64,000 nucleotides of DNA, from the NCBI RefSeq assembly GCF_023101165.1, contig NZ_CP078076.1, positions 310,001-374,000 on the forward strand, read 5' to 3'. A program made the translations under genes and the position numbers. This document shows positions 48,590 to 56,903 of the stretch, piece after piece (within the stretch, counting starts at the first letter, position 1; each line of letters starts with the position of its first letter). Source of the DNA: Microbacterium sufflavum. GTDB taxonomy: Bacteria > Actinomycetota > Actinomycetes > Actinomycetales > Microbacteriaceae. A model generated the notes under the pieces. It had not been told where the DNA came from. It did no database searches and saw only the letters and a program-made list of their open reading frames with translations.

Positions 48590-49039
48590 CTCCGACAGCA
48601 GCCGGAAGGCCTTCGACGCGGCCTCGATCTCGCGCGGCGTGAGCTGGTCGATCACGGCCCGCAGCCGGGTGCCGTACTCGCGACGGACCTCGGCGAGCGC
48701 GGTGCACGCCCCCGGGGTCGCGGTGAGCACCCGCAGCCGGCCGTCACGCTCGTCGGGGTGGGAGTCCAGCAGCCCCAGCTCCTCGAGCATCCGCACCTGG
48801 CGGCTGACGACCGACTTGTCCATGTCGAAGCGCTCGGCGAGCTCGTGCGCATTGGCCGACCCGGCCCTGTCGATGAACGTGAGCAGCTTGTACCCCGCCA
48901 CCGGGAGCTCCGGGTGGACCCGGGCTGCGGATTCCTTCCACAGCGACCGGGTCCGCGCGAAGATCAGGTTGAGGTGCGCCTGCAGGTCGCTGAGCGCCGT
49001 GTCGACGTCGGCAGTGCCGACCGCGTCGGGGGCGATCAT
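48584..49039 (-). CDS. MarR-family transcriptional regulator of the DHA2 pump
   Basis: A 151-residue winged-helix regulator (GYKLLTFIDRAGSANAHELAERFDMDKSVVSRQVRMLEELGLLDS). It starts 1 bp after the stop of the DHA2 pump gene, so it is the second gene of that operon and probably represses it through the palindromes at 50777-50820. Its last codons and stop lie in the right 72-bp repeat. Confidence 0.9.
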   Translation of the reverse strand: MIAPDAVGTADVDTALSDLQAHLNLIFARTRSLWKESAARVHPELPVAGYKLLTFIDRAGSANAHELAERFDMDKSVVSRQVRMLEELGLLDSHPDERDGRLRVLTATPGACTALAEVRREYGTRLRAVIDQLTPREIEAASKAFRLLSEV

Positions 49040-49040
49040 C

Positions 49041-50753
49041 TCAGCGCTCCCGCGTCCGATCCTCGCGCTCGAGCACGCCCACCGTTCCCGTGGTGGTCGC
49101 CGGCTCGGCCCGCGTGGTACGGATCGTGCCCGTGGAGAGCGAGGCTCCCACCTCGGCCTCCGACACCTCGATGACCGACTCCTCGGCCTGCTCGCGCAGC
49201 TGCTCCGCGGCGTTCTTGGTGGACAGCGGCTTGTTCTTGATGAACGCGATCGCGATGATCGAGATCACGGCGAGCGGGATGGCGATGATGAACGCGTCGG
49301 CGATGCCGTGGCCGTAGGCGCTCTCGACGATGGAGCGGATGGCGTCGGGCAGCTGGCCCACCTTCGGCACGTCGCCCGAGGCGAGGTGCTTCAGCGCGTC
49401 GACCTCCGCCTGACTCGACGGGGTGAAGCCCTCGAGCCCGTCCTTGACGTACGTCGCGACGCTCGAGGAGAGCAGCGATCCCATCACGGTCACGCCGATG
49501 GTGCCGGCGATCGTGCGGAAGAAGTTGACGTTCGACGACGCGGCGCCGAGCTGACGCGGATCGGTGTCGTTCTGCACGATGAGGGTGAGGTTCTGCATGA
49601 CCATGCCGAGGCCGGCCCCGAGCACGAACATGTAGACGGCGACCAGGATGAACGGGGTGTCATAGCGCAGCGTGGACATGAGGCTCACGCCGACCGTGGC
49701 GAGCACGGAGCCCGTGAGCATCCAGCCCTTCCACTTGCCGAAGCGGCTGACCAGCTGGCCGATGATGATCGACGCACCCATCTGCCCGATGATCATCGGG
49801 ATGGTCATGAGGCCGGACTCGGTGGGCGTGGCGCCACGGGCGAGCTGGAAGTACTGCGCGAGGAACACCGAGGTGGCGAACATCGAGACGCCGATCGCGA
49901 TGGAGGCGATGACCGACAGCGTGAACGTGCGGTTGCGGAACAGCGACATCGGCACGATCGGCTCCTTCACGAAGAACTCGACCGCCACGAACCCGGCGAT
50001 GGCGACGCCGGCGATCACGGCGAGCACGATGCTCGTCGAGGAGTCCCAGTCGAACTGGTTGCCACCCATCGACACCCAGATGAGGAGGCTGGACACGCCC
50101 ACGGCCAGGAGCACGATGCCGAAGTAGTCGATCGACACCTTCGTGTCGCGCTGCGGCTTGGGCAGGTGCAGCGTGAACTGCAGCAGCACGAGCGCGACGA
50201 TCGCGAACGGGACGCCGACGAAGAAGTTGGCGCGCCAGCCCCACGCGTCGGTGATGACGCCGCCGAGCAGCGGGCCGCCGATGGTGCCGAGGGCCATGAT
50301 CCCGCCGACGACGCCCATGTACTTGCCGCGCTCGCGCGGCGAGATGATGAGGGCGACCGCGATCATGACCAGCGACATGAGCCCGCCGACGCCGATGCCC
50401 TGGATCACCCGCACGGCGATGAGCATGTTCGTGTCGGTGGAGAACCCGGCGATCACGGTGCCGACCGTGAAGAGGATCAGCGAGATCTGGATAAGCACCT
50501 TGCGGTCGACGAGGTCGGCGAGCTTGCCCCAGATCGGGGTGGAGACGGCGGTGGCCAGCAGGCTCGCGGTGATGACCCACGTGTACTGGGACTGCGTGCC
50601 GCCGAGGTCGGCGATGATGACCGGCATCGAGGTCGACACCACGGTGCCCGAGAGCACGGCGACGAACATGCCGACGATGAGGCCGGAGATCGCGGTGAAG
50701 ACCTCGCGGGCCGAGCGCGTGGCGTCGGCCGGAGAAGAAGAGGTGTGTGACAA
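49041..50753 (-). CDS. MFS transporter, DHA2 (EmrB/QacA) family
   Basis: A 570-residue, 14-helix drug efflux protein (SGTVVSTSMPVIIADLGGTQSQYTWVITASLLATA, GPLLGGVITDAWGWRANFFVGVP) with a charged C-terminal tail. The start is placed at TTG 50753, because AGGAG lies 9 bp upstream and two palindromes overlapping the promoter occupy the sequence before it; an ATG at 50795 lies inside the -10/operator. It is co-transcribed with a MarR regulator. Confidence 0.9.
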   Translation of the reverse strand: MSHTSSSPADATRSAREVFTAISGLIVGMFVAVLSGTVVSTSMPVIIADLGGTQSQYTWVITASLLATAVSTPIWGKLADLVDRKVLIQISLILFTVGTVIAGFSTDTNMLIAVRVIQGIGVGGLMSLVMIAVALIISPRERGKYMGVVGGIMALGTIGGPLLGGVITDAWGWRANFFVGVPFAIVALVLLQFTLHLPKPQRDTKVSIDYFGIVLLAVGVSSLLIWVSMGGNQFDWDSSTSIVLAVIAGVAIAGFVAVEFFVKEPIVPMSLFRNRTFTLSVIASIAIGVSMFATSVFLAQYFQLARGATPTESGLMTIPMIIGQMGASIIIGQLVSRFGKWKGWMLTGSVLATVGVSLMSTLRYDTPFILVAVYMFVLGAGLGMVMQNLTLIVQNDTDPRQLGAASSNVNFFRTIAGTIGVTVMGSLLSSSVATYVKDGLEGFTPSSQAEVDALKHLASGDVPKVGQLPDAIRSIVESAYGHGIADAFIIAIPLAVISIIAIAFIKNKPLSTKNAAEQLREQAEESVIEVSEAEVGASLSTGTIRTTRAEPATTTGTVGVLEREDRTRER

Positions 50754-50776
50754 GGGGGAACGCTCCTGCGTAGAAA

Positions 50777-50820
50777 GTTGATCGAGATCAACCATACGCC
50801 GATGGTTGCGAAAACGCAAC
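50777..50820 (-). promoter_or_regulatory. DHA2-MarR promoter with two palindromes
   Basis: On the minus strand TTGCGT (50814-50819), 17 bp, TATGGT (50791-50796). GTTGCG-N4-CGCAAC (50805-50820) covers the -35 box and GTTGATC-GA-GATCAAC (50777-50792) the transcript start, fitting repression by the co-encoded MarR. Confidence 0.7.
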
Positions 50821-50842
50821 TATCCCGGGTGCCCCGTCCGCG

Positions 50843-51211
50843 TCAGCCGCAGAACGCCCCCAGCGACTCGTGCAACTGCTCCACGGCCTGGATCGTCTCC
50901 GGAGACTGGAGGTCTCCCAGTCCATCGATCTGATCGGCACCCGAGGCGATCACGTCCCCCAGGTGGCCGTCGATCCCGGCCGCCAGATCGTCGAGCGTCG
51001 CCACCAGCCGATCGCGCGCGGCATCCGCCTGCTCTGCGGTCGCCCCACCCTGGTCGAGCAGACCCTGGTACTGCGCGTAGGCGTCGTCGATCGTGGCGCA
51101 CGCGCCCTGCACATCGACCCCGAGGGCGTCGCCGGCCGCCTGGGTGACCTGCGAGCAGCCCGCGAGGAGCCCGGCGGTAAGGAGGAGGGGGACGACGGCG
51201 AATCGGCGCAT
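50843..51211 (-). CDS. Hypothetical lipoprotein
   Basis: A 122-residue protein with signal peptide and lipobox LLAGC (lipidated Cys at 19). The mature part is helical (ACATIDDAYAQYQGLLDQGG, LVATLDDLAAGIDGHLGDV) with a Cys pair (about residues 38 and 121) that could form a disulphide. No family was recognised. It is monocistronic. Confidence 0.75.
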   Translation of the reverse strand: MRRFAVVPLLLTAGLLAGCSQVTQAAGDALGVDVQGACATIDDAYAQYQGLLDQGGATAEQADAARDRLVATLDDLAAGIDGHLGDVIASGADQIDGLGDLQSPETIQAVEQLHESLGAFCG

Positions 51212-51267
51212 GACCCGAGGGTAACCCGGGCCACCTGGACCGATCCTGACCCGCCGCCCCCGCGGGG

Positions 51268-51432
51268 TCAGCCGCCCGACGGGTTGTCGAGCGGGCGCCC
51301 CTCGTCGTCGGTGGTCTCGCGCTCCAGCACCTCGTCCGTCGTCTCGCCGCCCTCGTCGGGAGCGCCACCCGAGGCGGTGTCGGCCTCTTCGTCGGCCCCC
51401 GGCGTGCCCTGCGTGTTCTGCGGATCACTCAT
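51268..51432 (-). CDS. 54-residue acidic disordered protein
   Basis: MSDPQNTQGTPGADEE and a Glu/Asp/Thr-rich tail without hydrophobic core, so probably unstructured. AGGAGG lies 6 bp before the ATG and a stress box is 28-67 bp upstream. It parallels the 53-residue protein at 44.4-44.6 kb. Function is unknown; it is too short for many gene callers. Confidence 0.65.
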   Translation of the reverse strand: MSDPQNTQGTPGADEEADTASGGAPDEGGETTDEVLERETTDDEGRPLDNPSGG

Positions 51433-51459
51433 GTCGTGCCTCCTCTGTCTGGTGCCCCG

Positions 51460-51499
51460 ACGCTACGCGCGCGACCACGGCCGAGCGCAGGGGCTTGAC
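51460..51499 (-). promoter_or_regulatory. Stress-box promoter of the 54-residue acidic protein
   Basis: On the minus strand GTCAAGCCC followed by CTG (box 51491-51499), 25 bp, then TAGCGT (51460-51465). It is among the best matches. Confidence 0.68.
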
Positions 51500-51560
51500 C
51501 GCCGTCGCGCCAGGCCCCACACTCCCGCGAGCACGAGCCCGCCCGTCGAGCACCCAGGGG

Positions 51561-52880
51561 TCAGTCGGCCCAGAGCCGCTCGATCGGGACGGCCGCGCCC
51601 AGGATGCGCTCGGCGGCGCGGTGACCGGACAGCATCGCGGCCGACACGGTCGCGGGGTCATCTGTCCAGGTGGCCTCCCCGGCGAGGTGCAGCACGCCCC
51701 CGATCGGCGTCGCGAGATCGTCGTGGTCGGCGGTCGTGGAGCCGAGCGTCATGTACGCGTATGAGCCGTGCGCGAACGGGTCGTCCTGCCACGCGGTGCG
51801 GTGCACGGCCACCGGCTCCACGGCCCGGTCGCCGTACAGCCGCCGCAGCTGCGCCATGACCGAGGCCACGACCTGCTCGTCTGCCCAGTCCCTCGTCGCG
51901 GTCGCCGCCGGCCCCGCCGCGAAGGTCAGCAGCGTCGGACGCCCGTGCGCTGCGGTGAGGTCGTACCAGGAATGCCACCAGCGGCCCTCCGGGCCCTGCT
52001 GCCGGATGGCGTAGACGCCCTCGTCCCAGAACCGCTCGGGAAAGCGCAGGAACACCTTCTCGAACGCGTTCATGCGCAGCCGTCCGAGCGCGTCGGCGTT
52101 GGCCGAAGGCAGCGGGGGCACGATGTCGACCGCCCCGGAGTGGAGCACCCCGACCGGCAGCGTCACCACGGCGGTGTCGCCCGCGAACACGCCGCGCCCC
52201 GTGTGCACCAGCACCCCGTCGGTCCAGTCGACGCCCGTCACCACGTGGCCGAGCCGCACGTCGAGACCCTGCGCCAGCCGTTCGGGCAGCGCGCCGTAGC
52301 CGTCGGGGAACACGACCTCGTCGCCGTCGATCTGGTCGTCGTCGAGCCCGTGCGCCGCGAGGTCCTCGATCCACGCGCCGTACTGCTCCTCCGCGCGGTG
52401 CTCCAGATACTCGCGCACGCGCTGGGTGCGATCCGCATCCCAACCCTGCCGCTCCAGGGCCTCCTCCGTGGCCTCGCGGTACGAGGCCTCGGGCGCCGAC
52501 GCCGCGATGACCTCGGGCAGGACGGCATCGACCGCGTGCACGTCGGCCGCGAAGGCACGGGCGGCCTCATCGGGCAGCCGCCGCCCGTCCACGCCGTAGT
52601 TCGCGATCGGACGACCGTCGACCTGGTAGCCGCCCACCGTGAACTCGACCGTGCGCATGCCGAAGGCCGCGGCCGCCGCCGCCACCGGGCTCCCGTCGAC
52701 GCCGTGGATCCACGAGGCGCCGAGGTCGGTGGCGCCGTCCGTCCGATCCGTGTGCACGCGACCGCCGACGCGGTCCCGAGCCTCCAGCACGACCACCGTG
52801 CGCCCGGCGTCCTGCAGCAGCCGTGCCGCGGTCAGTCCCGCGACCCCGGCTCCGACCACGACCGTGTCGACCCGTTCCAT
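51561..52880 (-). CDS. Flavin monoamine oxidase family protein
   Basis: A 439-residue FAD amine oxidase. The dinucleotide motif VVVGAGVAGLTAARLLQDAG is at the N-terminus, GGRVHTD and GASWIHGVDGSP follow, and the C-terminal FAD segment is LAGEATWTDDPATVSAAMLSGHRAA. Members oxidise polyamines or aromatic amines to aldehydes with H2O2. GGAGGA precedes the ATG. The substrate is not identifiable. Confidence 0.9.
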   Translation of the reverse strand: MERVDTVVVGAGVAGLTAARLLQDAGRTVVVLEARDRVGGRVHTDRTDGATDLGASWIHGVDGSPVAAAAAAFGMRTVEFTVGGYQVDGRPIANYGVDGRRLPDEAARAFAADVHAVDAVLPEVIAASAPEASYREATEEALERQGWDADRTQRVREYLEHRAEEQYGAWIEDLAAHGLDDDQIDGDEVVFPDGYGALPERLAQGLDVRLGHVVTGVDWTDGVLVHTGRGVFAGDTAVVTLPVGVLHSGAVDIVPPLPSANADALGRLRMNAFEKVFLRFPERFWDEGVYAIRQQGPEGRWWHSWYDLTAAHGRPTLLTFAAGPAATATRDWADEQVVASVMAQLRRLYGDRAVEPVAVHRTAWQDDPFAHGSYAYMTLGSTTADHDDLATPIGGVLHLAGEATWTDDPATVSAAMLSGHRAAERILGAAVPIERLWAD

Positions 52881-52971
52881 GATTCCTCCCGCGGCGGGAC
52901 ATCGGCGTCCTCGCCTCGACGATACCCATCGCCGCCCGCCGCCACCGCCCCATCACCTCGACGGACGCCGG

Positions 52972-54447
52972 TCACCCCGCGTCCGGCGCCCGACGCGGGA
53001 CCGCCGTGGTGGCGGGCGTCGCGTCGTCCGCGTCGTCTGCGTCCGCGCGAAGCCCGATGCCCCAGCTCGCTCCGCGCGCCAGCATCATGCCGAGCACGGA
53101 CACGACCGCGAAGGTCAGCATCAGCAGCCGCGCCGAGCCGACCATGTCGGGCAGCGCCAGGTTCACGAGCACGCCCGCCATCGCCGCGCTGAAGGCGCTC
53201 GCGATGAGGAACACCGTGTTGACGGCGGCCGCCGCCTTCGCCCCCTCCTCCTCATCGCGCGTGCTGCCGAGCGCCGCGACCGTGAGGTGCGGGAATCCCA
53301 GGCCGATCCCCGCGCCGGCGACGAACAGCGTGACGAACCACAGCGCGACGACGAGTGCCGACGGCCCCTCGTGCTGGAGCAGCCCGTACGCGGCGAGCCC
53401 GAGCGCGACCGTGAGCGGGCCGACCGTGATGAGCACCCGCCGGGACCGGACCCCCGTGGCGTTCGCGGTGAACATCTGCGTGACGGACCACCCGAGCGAC
53501 AGCGCCGCGCCGAGCAGCCCGGCGACGAACGGCATCAGTCCCCCGATCTCCTGCCCGAAGAGCGGGATGAACGCCTCCGTGCCGATCGCGAAGGCCAGCA
53601 CCGCGACCGTCAGGTACACCCAACCGAGGGAGGAGCCGCGCACGAACGTGACCCGGGGGAGGATCCCGACGCGGCTGCGCTTCTCGTGCCGCACAAACCA
53701 CAGGGCGAGCACGACGCCCACGACCAGCGCGACGCCCGTGCCGACACCCGCGGGCACGACGCCGGCGACCCCGACCGCCGCCACCCCGCCGGCGAGCAGC
53801 ACCAGCGACCCCCACGGCACCGACTCGCTCGAGCGGGCACGGGCGGTCTGCGGCAGCGCGCGGACCACGACCAGTCCGATCAGCGCCGACAGGACGGCGA
53901 GTCCGACGAACGGCGCGCGCCACGCGTCGAGCTGCGCGAAGATCCCGCCGACGACGGGGCCGACGATGTTGCCCACGCCCCACATGGCCGACACGAGAGC
54001 AGCGCCGCGGGCCCAGAGCCGCTCCGGCAGGGCACGCTGGATGAGCGCATAGCCGAGACCGGCGAGCAGGCCGCCGCCGAGCCCCTGCACGGCGCGCCCG
54101 ACGAGCAGCGCCGACATCCAAGGGCTCACCGCGCACAGGAGCGAGCCGAGGGCGAACAGCCCGAGCGCCAGCAGGTAGGCCCGCACGGCCCCCTGACGGG
54201 TGAGGATGCGGCTCACGAGCATCGCGCTCACGACCGACGCGAGCAGGAAGGTCATCATCGTCCAGGCGTAGAACTCGGCCCCGCCGATGTCGCCGACGAT
54301 CGTGGGCAGGAGGCTCGTGGTGAGGTAGACGTTGCTCGCCTCGAGCAGCACGCCGCCGGCGAGCACGGCGGCGATCGGGGCGTAGCGACTGCTCAGCAGC
54401 TCGCGCCAGCTCCCGCTGACCGGTGTGGACGTCTGTGGTGAGGACAT
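52972..54447 (-). CDS. MFS efflux transporter, predicted SoxR target
   Basis: A 491-residue MFS protein with 14 probable helices (LEASNVYLTTSLLPTIVGDIGG, GRAVQGLGGGLLAGLGYALIQRALP). Its promoter has a SoxR box in a 19-bp spacer, the hallmark of MerR-family activation, so it is probably induced by redox-cycling compounds and exports them. The ATG at 54447 has AAAGGA 6 bp upstream. Confidence 0.9.
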   Translation of the reverse strand: MSSPQTSTPVSGSWRELLSSRYAPIAAVLAGGVLLEASNVYLTTSLLPTIVGDIGGAEFYAWTMMTFLLASVVSAMLVSRILTRQGAVRAYLLALGLFALGSLLCAVSPWMSALLVGRAVQGLGGGLLAGLGYALIQRALPERLWARGAALVSAMWGVGNIVGPVVGGIFAQLDAWRAPFVGLAVLSALIGLVVVRALPQTARARSSESVPWGSLVLLAGGVAAVGVAGVVPAGVGTGVALVVGVVLALWFVRHEKRSRVGILPRVTFVRGSSLGWVYLTVAVLAFAIGTEAFIPLFGQEIGGLMPFVAGLLGAALSLGWSVTQMFTANATGVRSRRVLITVGPLTVALGLAAYGLLQHEGPSALVVALWFVTLFVAGAGIGLGFPHLTVAALGSTRDEEEGAKAAAAVNTVFLIASAFSAAMAGVLVNLALPDMVGSARLLMLTFAVVSVLGMMLARGASWGIGLRADADDADDATPATTAVPRRAPDAG

Positions 54448-54527
54448 GAGCATTCCTTTGCAGCGTCGGCGGAGGTCGATCACCTCCGTGGCGCCGGTGC
54501 TCGGCGGCCTTCCGTCACGGTATGACC

Positions 54528-54558
54528 TCAAGTAATGTTGAGGTCAAGCGGCAGCGCC
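54528..54558 (-). promoter_or_regulatory. SoxR box in the MFS promoter
   Basis: GACCTCAA-N6-TTGAGGTC (54534-54555) lies between TTGACC and TACCGT on the minus strand, spaced 19 bp. The core CCTCAAG...TTGAGG matches the known E. coli sox box. A second copy precedes soxR at 56429. Confidence 0.82.
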
Positions 54559-54572
54559 GCGCGGACCGGTTT

Positions 54573-54606
54573 GGAACCGGATGCGGCCGGGATGCGGATA
54601 CCTCTT
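54573..54606 (+). promoter_or_regulatory. Candidate ECF autoregulated promoter
   Basis: GGAACC (54573-54578), 17 bp, GGATAC (54596-54601), then 5 bp to the GTG of the ECF sigma gene. GGAAC is the commonest ECF -35 motif. Confidence 0.5.
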
Positions 54607-55233
54607 GTGACCAACGACAACGACATCATCCGTGACTCGATCACGTCGGCGGAGCGCTTCGCCGAGATCTTCGAGCGACATATCACTGCCGTCACCGCCT
54701 ACGTCGCGCGGCGGGTCGGCCCCCACGCCAGCGACGACATCGTCAGCGAGACCTTCCTCGCCGCGTTCCGTCGGCGCAAGCGCTACGACATGACCAGGAC
54801 CTCCGCGCTCCCCTGGCTCATGGGGATCGCGACCAAGGTGCTCGCGCAGCACCGGCGGGCGCAGGCCACGCACTGGCGCGCACTGCACGCCGCGTTCGGC
54901 GCCGGCGACGAGGACACGGTCGACGACCTCGACCGCTCGATCTCCCGGCTGGACGCCTCGGCCCAGCTGGAGGATCTGTTCCCCCGGATCGCCGCGCTGT
55001 CGGCCAGGGACCGCGAGGTGCTGTTCCTGCACGCCTGGGGCGATCTGACCTACCCGGAGATCGCCGCGGCGCTCGGCATCCCCATCGGCACGGTGCGCTC
55101 CCGGCTGAGCCGCATCCGCGCGAAACTCTCCGCGCCCCCACCGCCGGCACCCGCGCGCCTCGCGCACGCCCCCCGCTCGGCCACCACACACATCCGCTAC
55201 GCAGAGACGGAGTCCGCTCATGGACATCTTTGA
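54607..55233 (+). CDS. ECF-type RNA polymerase sigma factor
   Basis: A 208-residue sigma-70 family factor with region 2 (FEIFERH-like start, DDIVSETFLAAFRRR) and region 4 (LSARDREVLFLHAWGDLTYPEIAAALGIPIGTVRSRLSRIRAKL). The GTG at 54607 fits a leaderless transcript from the GGAACC promoter; an ATG at 54592 is possible. It overlaps the downstream membrane-anchored gene by 14 bp, the usual sigma/regulator coupling. Confidence 0.88.
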   Translation: MTNDNDIIRDSITSAERFAEIFERHITAVTAYVARRVGPHASDDIVSETFLAAFRRRKRYDMTRTSALPWLMGIATKVLAQHRRAQATHWRALHAAFGAGDEDTVDDLDRSISRLDASAQLEDLFPRIAALSARDREVLFLHAWGDLTYPEIAAALGIPIGTVRSRLSRIRAKLSAPPPPAPARLAHAPRSATTHIRYAETESAHGHL

Positions 55234-56356
55234 CCAGGTCAGGGAGATCCGGCCCACCTATCCCACCTCCCCCCAGGCGCCCCGCCGGGCGCTGCACCAG
55301 GAGATCGCCCGCTCCCGGCGCTCGCGCCCCCTCCGCCGCATCGCGGTGGTCTCGCTCGGCGGCGCCGCCGTCGCCGCCGCCGTCGTGACCGCCATCGCCG
55401 TGGCGCCGCCCGGGGTCGTCAGCCAGCCGCAGGCCGCGTCGGCCGCCGAGTACCTCACCGAGACCGCCGCGTCCATCAGGGCCGCCGCGGCCGCGGCCCC
55501 CGCCTCGGAGACGACCGCGGTCACCATCACCACCAGGCACCTCGGGATGGTCGGCGGCCCGAACACCGTGTTCGCACCCTTCGGCGACATCCGCGCCGGA
55601 GCCACCGGCGCCGTCGTGTCGCAGTGGAGCGGCACGTACCGGCTCGACGCCGACGGCACCCTGCACGTCACCGACCAGATCCGCTTCCACTCCACCGACG
55701 TCTACGGAGACGAGGCCGCGGTGGCGACCGCGTGGAACGACTATTACGGCAGCACGGAGATCGGTCCCCTCGGCACGCCACCCGTGGCCGAGGACCCGCA
55801 CTCGGCGGACTCGCCGCCGGAGACGCTCCCCGTGTCGCCCGCGGACTTCCCGCACGATCCCGCCGCCTTCCTCGAGGCCTGGACCCAGGGCATGAGGGAC
55901 CTGATGGACGCGGAGATCGCCGAGTCCGCGGAACTCGTCGACGGCGACCTGGAGGAGAGCGGGATCCTCGACCGGACGTACGAGCGGTACGACGTGCCGG
56001 CCGCCGAGCACATGCTCTCCACGCTCGCCACCTCGACCCTGCTGCACACGGGATCGCCGGAGTACCGCGCGACCTTCCTCGAAGCCCTCGCCCTCGCTCC
56101 GGGCATCACGGTCGAGGAGGACTCCACGGCGGTCAAGGTGCTCGCCTACGCCTCCGACGAGCAGCGCTACCGGCTGTCGATCGACCCGGCGGCCGGTGCC
56201 GTCGTCCAGATCGACGAGTTCCTGCTGGCCGTGCCGGGACAGCTGTGGAACCGCCACACGAAGGACGACCCGCCCGTCGAGGTCGGCTCCGCCCCGTTCC
56301 TGCCCGACGGCATCCCCTCCCGGTCGAGCACGTTCCGCTCCGCTCCTGCGAGCTGA
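55220..56356 (+). CDS. Membrane-anchored CU044_5270-like protein, possible anti-sigma partner
   Basis: A 378-residue protein: cytosolic N-terminal 45 residues, one membrane helix (RIAVVSLGGAAVAAAVVTAIAVA), and a large extracellular domain (about 80-378). This is the layout of actinobacterial CU044_5270-type proteins that follow ECF sigma genes. It lacks a recognisable zinc anti-sigma motif, so anti-sigma activity is only inferred from the 14-bp overlap with the sigma gene. A hairpin terminator follows. Confidence 0.78.
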   Translation: MDIFDQVREIRPTYPTSPQAPRRALHQEIARSRRSRPLRRIAVVSLGGAAVAAAVVTAIAVAPPGVVSQPQAASAAEYLTETAASIRAAAAAAPASETTAVTITTRHLGMVGGPNTVFAPFGDIRAGATGAVVSQWSGTYRLDADGTLHVTDQIRFHSTDVYGDEAAVATAWNDYYGSTEIGPLGTPPVAEDPHSADSPPETLPVSPADFPHDPAAFLEAWTQGMRDLMDAEIAESAELVDGDLEESGILDRTYERYDVPAAEHMLSTLATSTLLHTGSPEYRATFLEALALAPGITVEEDSTAVKVLAYASDEQRYRLSIDPAAGAVVQIDEFLLAVPGQLWNRHTKDDPPVEVGSAPFLPDGIPSRSSTFRSAPAS

Positions 56357-56371
56357 GCCGTCCTCGCCCCA

Positions 56372-56407
56372 CGGCGCCCCTCCCCGGTCTCCGGTGGAGG
56401 GGCGCCG
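56372..56407. terminator. 12-bp-stem terminator
   Basis: CGGCGCCCCTCC (56372-56383) pairs with GGAGGGGCGCCG (56396-56407), and the loop contains an inner CCGG-TCT-CCGG stem. It ends the sigma/partner operon before soxR. Confidence 0.8.
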
Positions 56408-56428
56408 TCGTCGCCCCGCACCCGCGCA

Positions 56429-56450
56429 GACCTCATCTATTGTTGAGGTC
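56429..56450 (+). promoter_or_regulatory. SoxR box in the soxR promoter
   Basis: GACCTCA-N8-TGAGGTC (22 bp) matches the box in front of the MFS gene. TATTGT within it is the likely -10 box, so SoxR should repress or modulate itself. Confidence 0.75.
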
Positions 56451-56468
56451 GAGCGAAGGGAGCGCACG

Positions 56469-56903
56469 ATGGAACCCGAAGACCTGCTTCCGATCGGCGA
56501 GGTCACCCGGCGCACCGGCGTCGCCCCCTCCGCGCTGCACTTCTACGAGCAGCTCGGCCTCATCTCGTCGACGCGCACCGCGGGGAACCAGCGCCGCTAC
56601 CGCCGGCACATGCTCCGCCGCGTCTCGCTGATCGTCGTCGCCAAGCGCATCGGCATCCCGCTCAGCGAGGTGCAGGAGCTGTTCCAGACACTGCCCATCG
56701 ACACGCCGCCCTCGCACGCCGACTGGCGCCGGGTCGCGAAGCTGTGGCGCACACAGCTCGAGGAGCGTCGCACCCAGCTGGAACACCTGCAGCGCGAGCT
56801 CACGGGGTGCATCGGCTGCGGCTGCCTGTCGCTCAAGGCGTGCCGCCTGCTCAATCCCGACGACACCCTCGGCGACGACGGTCCGGGCCCCCGCCGCATC
56901 TGA
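56469..56903 (+). CDS. soxR: Redox-sensitive MerR-family activator SoxR
   Basis: A 144-residue MerR protein: winged helix (LLPIGEVTRRTGVAPSALHFYEQLGL), dimer helix, and the [2Fe-2S] ligand cluster CIGCGCLSLKAC with the spacing of SoxR. Oxidation of the cluster turns on target promoters with long spacers. No soxS is present; in actinobacteria SoxR acts directly on pumps and redox enzymes, here probably the MFS gene at 53-54.4 kb. Confidence 0.94.
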   Translation: MEPEDLLPIGEVTRRTGVAPSALHFYEQLGLISSTRTAGNQRRYRRHMLRRVSLIVVAKRIGIPLSEVQELFQTLPIDTPPSHADWRRVAKLWRTQLEERRTQLEHLQRELTGCIGCGCLSLKACRLLNPDDTLGDDGPGPRRI

